Assembly: GCA_963734575.1 (NCBI GenBank)
Contig: CAVTHT010000006.1
Span: forward strand, 124,001 to 188,000
Direction: 5' to 3'
From: CAIWHR01 sp963734575
Lineage (GTDB): Bacteria; Pseudomonadota; Gammaproteobacteria; Burkholderiales; Casimicrobiaceae
Length of the DNA stretch: 64,000 nt
Of this stretch, positions 57,346-64,000 are shown one piece after another; the stretch's first letter is position 1; the number at the start of each line of letters is the position of its first letter. Below the pieces are notes generated by a model that was given only the letters and a program-made list of their open reading frames with translations, was not told the origin of the DNA and ran no database searches. A program made the position numbers and the translations under genes.

Positions 57346-58065
57346 TCACGCGGCGCGGACGGCGCCCTGCCGTCCCGTGCTCGCAAGATGGGCCACGACC
57401 GCATCGAACACCGCGCGAAACATCGGCGTGGTCAGGCGGCCCGTGTTGGTGTTGTAGCGGCTGCAGTGATAGCTGTCGAAGAGCGCGATGCCGCGCGCGA
57501 GCGGATGCGCCGCGGCGTGGCCGAACGCGAAGGCGCCGGGCTTGAGGTGCAGCGCACGCAGCGTGGCTTCGTGCGCCACGCGGCCCAGCGCGAGAATCGC
57601 GCCGCCGTCCGGCGTGGCGGCGAGATCCGCCGCAAGGTACGCGTTGCATTCGCGGATCTCGGCCGGCAGCGGCTTGTTGTCGGGCGGCAGGCACTTGACG
57701 GCGTTGGTGATGCGGCAGTCGATGAGCGCGAGGCCATCGTCGGGGCCCGACGTGACCGGTGCGCTCGCGAAGCCGTAAGCGTGCAGCGTCTCGAACAGCA
57801 GCACGCCTGCGTAATCGCCGGTGAAGGGCCGGCCGCTGGCGTTCGCGCCGTGCAATCCCGGCGCGAGCCCAACGATCGTGAGTGGCGCTCCGACGGCTCC
57901 GAAAGGCGGCACGGGCTTGCAGAAATAGGTCGGGTGCTCGAGCTTCACCGCGTCGAGGAAATTCGCCAGGCGCGGACAGCGGCGGCAGCCCGGGTCGTAG
58001 GCAGCGCTGACCGGCAGAGACCGCTCTGGCAGAATGGACGTCTTTTTTCGGGCGGCTAGAGGCAT
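57346..58065 (-). CDS. Uracil-DNA glycosylase, family 5
   Basis: A 239-residue base-excision enzyme removing uracil, and probably deaminated purines, from DNA. From the ATG at 58065, Cys residues of the 4Fe-4S cluster are in YDPGCRRCPRL, FCKP and DCRITNAVKCLPP. Motif A is VGLAPGLHGANASGRPFTG, which lacks the usual catalytic Asp and so defines family 5 (UDGb). Motif B is SYHCSRYNTNTG. It is the first gene of the UDG–uvrC–pgsA series, which groups two DNA-repair functions and a membrane enzyme. Intact. Confidence 0.9.
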   Translation of the reverse strand: MPLAARKKTSILPERSLPVSAAYDPGCRRCPRLANFLDAVKLEHPTYFCKPVPPFGAVGAPLTIVGLAPGLHGANASGRPFTGDYAGVLLFETLHAYGFASAPVTSGPDDGLALIDCRITNAVKCLPPDNKPLPAEIRECNAYLAADLAATPDGGAILALGRVAHEATLRALHLKPGAFAFGHAAAHPLARGIALFDSYHCSRYNTNTGRLTTPMFRAVFDAVVAHLASTGRQGAVRAA

Positions 58066-58335
58066 TGGATACTGCGGGGCAACACGGGTGGCGGCGCCGT
58101 CGCCGGACGTTGTGGGCATCGCGGCCAGTGGCCCATCCGAGGTTTCGAGCATGAATACCGGCCTCGGCGCGCGCAAGTGCGAGACCCGCGGGCGATCGCC
58201 CGTATTCTGCCAGCACGTGGGCCGGCATGGTCGTGCGCATGCAATCGCCGCGCGCGATCTATCGCACGGCTGCACGCCTGCAAGCCGCGGTCGCCCGGCT
58301 CGCGGGCGGCATCTCGACCAAGCTCCGGGCCGCGC

Positions 58336-59148
58336 GTGCTTCCTGCTGAGCTACATCTCGAAGTGCGGTCGCGGTTGCCGGAACGCAAGCCGACGCGCAC
58401 GCGGCCGCCCATCCTGTTCGTCCACGGCGGATTCTGCGACGCGTGGTGCTGGGAACCGTACTTCCTGCCCTGGTTCGCGTCGCTGGGCTACGCGAGCCAT
58501 GCCTTGAGCCTCCGTGGTCACGGCAAGTCAGGCGGCGCGGAGTCGCTCTTCGTCGCCGGCCTCGACGATTACGCCGCCGACGTGGAGCGCATCGCTGCGA
58601 CGCTCGACGAGCCGCCGGTGCTGATCGGTCATTCCATGGGCGCTGCGGTGATCGAGCGCCTGCTCGCGACGCGGCCGGTGCGCGCCGCGGCGCTGCTCGC
58701 GCCCATACCCCCAGCCGGGTTGTTCGTGGTCGCAGGCCGCCTGGCGGCCGAGCGGCCGGAATACCTGATGCACATGGGGCACCTCGATCCCGGAGGCGTC
58801 ACCGTGGAGGTGTTGCGGGCGTTGCAGCCCTACTACTTCAGCGACGACGTGCGGCCGGAGATCGTGCGCGAGGCGGTGCGGCACATCGGCCGCGAATCGC
58901 CGCGTGCGCTGTTCGATCTCTCGCTGCGTCTGCACTGGCAGCTGCCGACGAAGCAGACGACGACGCCGCTGGTGCTGGGCGCGGAAGGCGACCGCATCTG
59001 CACGCCGGACGACGTGCGTGCCACAGCCCATCATCACGGTGTCGAGCCGGTGATCGTCGATGGCCTCGCGCACATTCTGATGCTGGAAAACGCGTGGCAA
59101 CGTCCCGCGCGTGCAATCGCGGCGTGGCTGGAGTCGGTGCCGGCGTAG
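58336..59148 (+). CDS. Alpha/beta hydrolase
   Basis: A 270-residue lysophospholipase-like hydrolase. The fold is clear: ILFVHGGFCDAWCWEPYFLP (oxyanion region), LSLRGHGKSGGAESLF, nucleophile VLIGHSMGAAVIERLL, acid LGAEGDRICTPDDV and the catalytic His in VIVDGLAHILMLENAW. The GTG at 58336 is a guess; the segment upstream (58226–58335) has an overlapping open frame MVVRMQSPRAIYRTAARLQA that might be the true N-terminus if a base is missing. Substrate unknown. It is divergent from the glycosylase. Confidence 0.85.
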   Translation: MLPAELHLEVRSRLPERKPTRTRPPILFVHGGFCDAWCWEPYFLPWFASLGYASHALSLRGHGKSGGAESLFVAGLDDYAADVERIAATLDEPPVLIGHSMGAAVIERLLATRPVRAAALLAPIPPAGLFVVAGRLAAERPEYLMHMGHLDPGGVTVEVLRALQPYYFSDDVRPEIVREAVRHIGRESPRALFDLSLRLHWQLPTKQTTTPLVLGAEGDRICTPDDVRATAHHHGVEPVIVDGLAHILMLENAWQRPARAIAAWLESVPA

Positions 59149-59189
59149 GCAACACCATGCGCTGTGGGTCTTCAGGCATGTTGACGATA

Positions 59190-59634
59190 CGCTGTGGGTC
59201 AGGCGTGTCAGGTCCTGACGCCTTTGCTGCTGTTCGGCTGAAGCCGAACCTACAGGAATGCATGCCTACAGGAATGCATGACTGACGATGCGCTGTGGGG
59301 CACGCGTGTAGGTCAGGCTTTAGCCTGACGCCTTTGCTGCTGTTCGGCTGAAGCCGAACCTACAGGAATGCATGCCTACAGGAATGCATGACCTGACGAT
59401 GCGCTGTGGGGCACGCGTGTAGGTCAGGCTTCAGCCTGACGCCTTTGCTGCTGTTCGGCTGAAGCCGAACCTACAAGGATTCGAGCCCGACGATGGATTG
59501 TAGGTCAGGCGTCAGCCTGACTCGCAACCCCCTGCTGTAGGTCAGGCTTTAGCCTGACGCCTTGCTGCTGTTCGGCTGAAGCCGAACCTACAGGAATGCG
59601 GGCCTGACTATGCCCTGTAGGTCAGTCGCGAGGC
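59190..59634. repeat. Composite REP (BIME-like) array
   Basis: Units start near 59190, 59291 and 59402, with further partial units to 59634. A full unit reads TGTAG + GTCAGGCTTCAGCCTGAC, then the spacer GCCTTTGCTGCT, then GTTCGGCTGAAGCCGAAC + CTACA, i.e. the two stem types facing each other with GTAG heads at the outside. Between units lie GGAATGCATG duplications and CGATGCGCTGTGGGGCACGC. The array fills the space between the hydrolase gene and the end of the large PAS gene. Confidence 0.92.
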
Positions 59635-59641
59635 GCTTGCC

Positions 59642-62600
59642 TCATCTCCCCGCGCGATTCGCCTCGACGAACGCGACGAACGATGCAGGTGGCAGCGGGT
59701 GACTGATCCAGAACCCCTGGAAGCAATGGCATCCGCGCTGGCGCAGGAAATCGAGCTGCGCCTTCGTGCCGACGCCCTCCGCGACCACGTTGAGCCCCAG
59801 GCCGCGGGCGAGCCCGATGATGGCCTCGGTGATCGCGGCATCCCCCGGATCCGTCTCGAGATCCGCGATGAACGAGATGTCGATCTTCAGCGTGTCGATG
59901 GGGAACTGCTTCAGGTGCGTGAGTGACGAGTAGCCGGTGCCGAAATCGTCGATGGCCACGCTGAAGCCGATGTCGCGCAGCTCGTGCAGCACCTTGCGGA
60001 TGGCATCGAGGTCGTGCAGCAGGCTGGTCTCGGTCACCTCGAGCTCGATCCACGACGGGTCGCACGCAACGCTGCGCACGATCTCCGCAAAGCGCCGCGC
60101 GAGGTCGTCGCGGTAGAACTGCCGGGCGGACATGTTGACCGACACCCGCACGTCGAGGCCGTCGCGGCGCCATTCCATGCACTGCCGCGCCGCCGTGCGC
60201 AGCACCCATTCGCCGAGCGCGTGGATGAGGCCCGACTCCTCGGCGAGCGGTATGAACACCGGCGGCTGCACCTCGCCGTGCTCCGGATCGGTCCAGCGCA
60301 GCAGCGCCTCCGCACCGATCACCGCGCGCGTCGTCGATGCGCACGACCGGCTGATAGTGCAGCTGCAGACGCGTTGTCCTTCAACGCGGCGCGTAACGCG
60401 CGCTCCAGCGTGTGCTGGCGCACGCGATGCGCCGCGAGATCGGCGTCGAGGAACTGATAGGTGTTGCGGCCGAGCTCCTTCGAGCGATACATCGCGACGT
60501 CGGCGTGCTTCAGGAGCTCCTCGGGATCGTCCGAGTCGTCCGGATAGACGCTGATCCCGACCGACGACGTGACATAGATGTCGTGCTCCTCGATCGTGAA
60601 CGGCTGCGCGATGGTATCGAGCAGCTTCTGCGCGATGCGCCCGAGGATCGCCGGATCGTCGAGATCCTCCACGATCACCATGAACTCGTCGCCGCCGAGC
60701 CGCGCCAGGAGGTCGGTCTCGCGCACGGCGCTCGCCAGGGCGTGGCTCACGAGCTTGAGAAGCTCGTCGCCGATGCGGTGGCCGAGCGTGTCGTTGACGT
60801 TCTTGAAACGGTCGAGGTCGATGAAGAGCACCCCGACGCGCCGGGCGCTGCGCTTGGCCATCGCGATCGCCTGCGCGAGACGCTCGTGCAGCAGCAGCCG
60901 GTTCGGGAAGCCCCGTCAACGCATCGCGCGTGGCCATGTACTGCAGCCGTTCCTCCGCCTCGACGCGGGGCGAGACGTCCTGCACGAAGGAGAGGATCGA
61001 GGCGAGCCGGCCGTTCTCGTCCATCAGGCAGGAGTGGTACCACTCGCACCAGATCGTCGCGCCGTCCTGCCGGTGGTTACGCGTGAGCCGCGTCGCGCGC
61101 GGCTCGACGCCGCTCGTGAGGTTGTCCACGACGCTGTGGAGCTCCTCGCGGTAGATCGGGATGCACCAGCAGGTTGTCGGTCAGGGACATGCCCAGCACT
61201 TCCTCCGCCGACCAGCCGAAGATGTTTTGCGCCTGCGGCGACCAGCGCACCAGGCGGAAATCGCGGTCCCACTCCAGCACCGCCAACGGCGTGTTGTTGA
61301 TGTGCGACGAGAGCATCCAGTTCGCGCGCCGCAACGCTTCCTCGTTGCGCTTCTCCTCGTGCACGTCCGTGTGCACTGCGTAGATGCCGACCACGTTGCC
61401 CTCGGCATCGCGGTTGGGCGCGAGATGGATGGCTTCCCAGCGCGGTGGCCCCTCGGGTTGCGCGATCAGGCGCTCGTCGACGACGACGTCACCCTGGAGC
61501 ACGCGCTCGAACAGCGGCCGCAGCTCCGCGGCGCGTTCCTCGCCGACGACGTCGCTCACGAGCCTGCCGGTCAGGTTCTTGCGGGTCTCCCCCAGCCATT
61601 CCTCGTTGTGGCGGTTCACGAAGCGCAGCCGGTAGCCGCGATCGACATACGCGACGCGCGCCGGCACGTTGTCCATGATGAGCCGGAGCTCGGCCTCGGA
61701 CGCACGGAGCGCCTCCTGCGCCTGCTTGAGCTCGTGGATGTCGTTCATCAGCACGAACGCGCCGTGCACCTCGCCATCAGCGCCGGCGTCGGGCACGAGC
61801 CGGATGGTCATCCAGCGACGCCGTGCGCCCGGCCCCGGGCACCAGGCGATCGAACGCGGTGGCCTCGCCTTCCAGCGACCGCGTGATCATCGCCTTCGCG
61901 CTCTGATAGATGCCGTGTCCGACGACGTCGCGCAGACGGAGATCCGGCACCTGCGCGGGATCGAGTCCGAAATACTGCAGGAAGCTGCGATTGACGTAAT
62001 GGCAGCGCTCGTCCGGATCGATGTAGGCCACCGGCGCCGGCACGCCGTCCATGATCGCGCGCAGCTGCGATTCGCGCGCAGCGAGGGCATCCTGGGCTTC
62101 GCGCAGATCGCTGATGTCGTGCGCGACGATATACAGGCCGTTGATCGATCCGTCGAACCGGAGATCGGGCACGATGCGCGCGCGCATCCAGCGGGTGCCG
62201 CCATGAGCGTCGACGATCGCGCGTTCGTACGTCACGTGCTCGCCCGCCAGTGCGCGCTGGGCGTAGCGTGCAAGCATCAGGGAGGCGTCGTCCTCGTCGT
62301 CGTCGGGCACCTCGCGCCCGATGACATCGTCGCGCTCGAGTCCGGTCAGCGCCAGGAACGCCTCGTTCACGAACAGATAACGGCAATCCGCGTCGAGGTA
62401 CACGACGGGCTCCGGGATGTTATCGGTGAAGAGACGCAGCTGCTCCTCGCGCGCGGCGAGCGCTTCCTCGGTGAGCTTGAGGTCGTGGATGTCGTGCTCG
62501 GTGCAATAGAGTCCGCGCACGACACCGGTCGGATCGAAATCCGGCGCGATCCGGCCATGCATCCAGCGCCGCTCGCCCTGCGCGCCGATCGCGACGCGCT

Positions 62601-63647
62601 CGTACTCGACCTGCTCGCCCGCCAGTGCGCGCAGCAGGATGGGCTCGATGAAGGCGACGACCTCGGGCACCAGCACCTCGGCGGGCGTTCGCCCGTAGAC
62701 CTCGCGTTGCGTGCGTGCCCGCTCCGCTCGCGAAGGCCTGGTTGCAGAAGGTGTAGCGCAAACCCGCGTCGAGGTAGGCGATCGGCCCGGGGATGTTCTC
62801 GGCGAACAGCCGCAGCTGCAGCTCCTGCGAACGAAGCGCCTCGCGCACCTGCACGTCGTCCTGGATATCGGTGAGCACGGCGAAAGCGCCGACGACACGT
62901 CCGCCATGGCGGTCGGGCAGCAGCGAAACGCGCGTCCAGCGCAGCTCGCCGGCCGCCCGCCGCGATCCTGCCGCTCGTAGGTCACCTTGGATCCACCGAA
63001 GACGCGCTCGAGGTGGTTCTGCAGCTCGCTCCATGCTTCCAGCGACAGCACCGCGTTGATCGGCTGCGCCGATGAGGTCCGTCGGTCGCGCGACCCGTGG
63101 CCTCCGCGAACGGCTGGTTGGCAAAGCGCACGCGCAGTTGCCGGTCGAGATAGAAGATGGCCGAGCCCGCGTTGTCCGTGACGAGGCGCAGGCGATGCTC
63201 GCGCTGGCCGGACTCGATCTCGACGCGCTTCAGCTGATCGATGTCGGAATACGTGACCACGAGGCCGCGCACGGCACCTTCCGGCCCCCGGTCGGGGTAA
63301 TACTCGACGCGAATCCAGAATGGCGGCCGGCCCGGCCCGACGAGCTGCCGTTCGAAAGCCGTGCGCTCGCCGCGCAGCGCCTGTTGCAGGTACGCGTGGT
63401 AGAGCTCGTAGACGTCGCGCCCGACGACCTCGTTCACGTCGTGACCGATGACCTCGTCCTGGCGCTTGCCCGTCCAGTCGAGGAACGCGCGATTGGCGAA
63501 GCGGTACCGCTGCCGCGTGTCGATGTACGCGACGGGGATGGCGACGGCGTTGAGCTGGCGCTGCGACAGCGCAGGGAACGCGAAGCGCCCGGTGGCACCT
63601 TGCGTCGCCGGCACCGACTGCAGGCTGGCGTCATCCGACCCGCTCAT
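59642..63647 (-). pseudogene. Seven-PAS GGDEF–EAL protein, frameshifted
   Basis: A locus of about 1,335 codons from the ATG at 63647. I count seven PAS/PAC repeats before the output domains, shown by repeated YIDTRQRYRFANRAFLDWTG, YLDRQLRVRFANQPFAEATG, YLDADCRYLFVNEAFLALTG, YIDPDERCHYVNRSFLQYFG and YVDRGYRLRFVNRHNEEWLG patterns. The cyclase has ARLGGDEFMVIVED and the phosphodiesterase has GAEALLRWTDPEHG and DDFGTGYSSLTHLKQFP, both intact motifs. Frame changes occur near 63080, 62960, 62720, 61820, 61160, 60900 and 60340. It is a multi-input cyclic-di-GMP regulator with no membrane segment seen. The frameshifts may be consensus errors. Confidence 0.82.
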
Positions 63648-63653
63648 CGTCGC

Positions 63654-64000
63654 GCATCCTTCGTCGCGACGTCACGGCACGAGGAAGCGAGGAGGAAGGC
63701 GCGGGAACCGTCGAAGGGGGCAGCGTGGGCCATCATCGGGGCATCATAGGGTGGTGCGCAGGGCAAGCAAGGAATGGGCCGCGTGGAAGATACCAGCGGG
63801 GCCGCAAAACCGGTGGTGACGCGCTAACCTGGAGCATCCGGAGCACCCTCGTTTGCCCTCGCCTACATGGCGGGTCACTTACGAACGCCGCACGGCATGG
63901 GCAGCCATCGTGGCGTGCCGGACGACCGGTAGCTATTTCCCGTTCTGCCTAAGCCGCCCGACGGGGCGGTCGGCGCAATCCCGATCGTGTCGGCCCCGTC
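63654..64000. other. Gene-free right end of window
   Basis: No supported gene between the start of the seven-PAS gene and the window edge. It holds that gene's upstream region and part of a neighbour's flank. Confidence 0.4.

Noticed and set aside
55497..57545. A 682-codon plus-strand open frame
   Set aside because: It is antisense to uvrC, has composition typical of the complementary frame and shows no domain signature.

Overview
The window is about 68% GC DNA from a proteobacterium, most likely a betaproteobacterium (Burkholderiales or a near relative). Supports are AceK, a homodimeric AceE, an overlapping UDG–uvrC–pgsA series, a phthalate-dioxygenase-type Rieske pair, and dispersed GTAG-headed palindromic repeats (REPs). 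No rRNA, CRISPR array, prophage or transposase gene is visible. One tRNA (Asn) is present.

Layout. 0–5.8 kb: the 3' end of aceK, a lysozyme-inhibitor-like lipoprotein, a beta-hydroxyacid dehydrogenase, an oligopeptide-binding protein, MsrA, a KTSC protein, a REP cluster, Hsp20 and a DksA/TraR-like zinc-finger protein. 5.8–16.7 kb: an S9 peptidase, an aldo/keto reductase, a ferritin-like/VIT fusion and a REP array. These are followed by an overlapping TonB receptor–YfiR–hybrid histidine kinase set, a second small hybrid kinase and a hypothetical gene. 16.7–27.6 kb: an aromatic/2-oxo-acid catabolic locus. Rieske oxygenase, solute-binding protein, ThDP decarboxylase-like enzyme, ABC ATPase, two permeases and aldehyde dehydrogenase all run on the minus strand, mostly with overlapping ends. 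A phthalate-dioxygenase-type reductase and a Gfo/Idh/MocA dehydrogenase run divergently. 27.6–36.2 kb: small proteins, a repeat lipoprotein, a KaiC-like double ATPase with a stand-alone receiver protein, a DapA-family aldolase, a membrane metallophosphoesterase and a MaoC protein. 36.2–43.9 kb: an IorAB-type molybdenum hydroxylase with palindromic operators upstream, exonuclease III, a DUF2721 protein and AceE. 44–52.5 kb: envelope and small proteins, a diheme cytochrome c, a very cysteine-rich lipoprotein, a dienoyl-CoA-isomerase-like crotonase and tRNA-Asn. 52.8–63.6 kb: a PAS-GGDEF-EAL protein, pgsA, uvrC, a family-5 uracil-DNA glycosylase, an alpha/beta hydrolase, a large composite REP array and a giant seven-PAS GGDEF-EAL protein.

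Two features dominate. First, a REP family (GTAG head plus an 18-bp palindrome) forms arrays in at least five places. One array lies inside the ThDP enzyme gene with 36- and 48-bp periods, so it is translated in frame as a repeated peptide. Second, many genes between about 3.9 and 20.4 kb, and again at 59.6–63.6 kb, carry closely spaced single-base indels. Removing or adding one base restores well-conserved protein sequence. This looks like low-quality consensus rather than gene decay, so those genes are reported as single frameshifted loci spanning their full extent.
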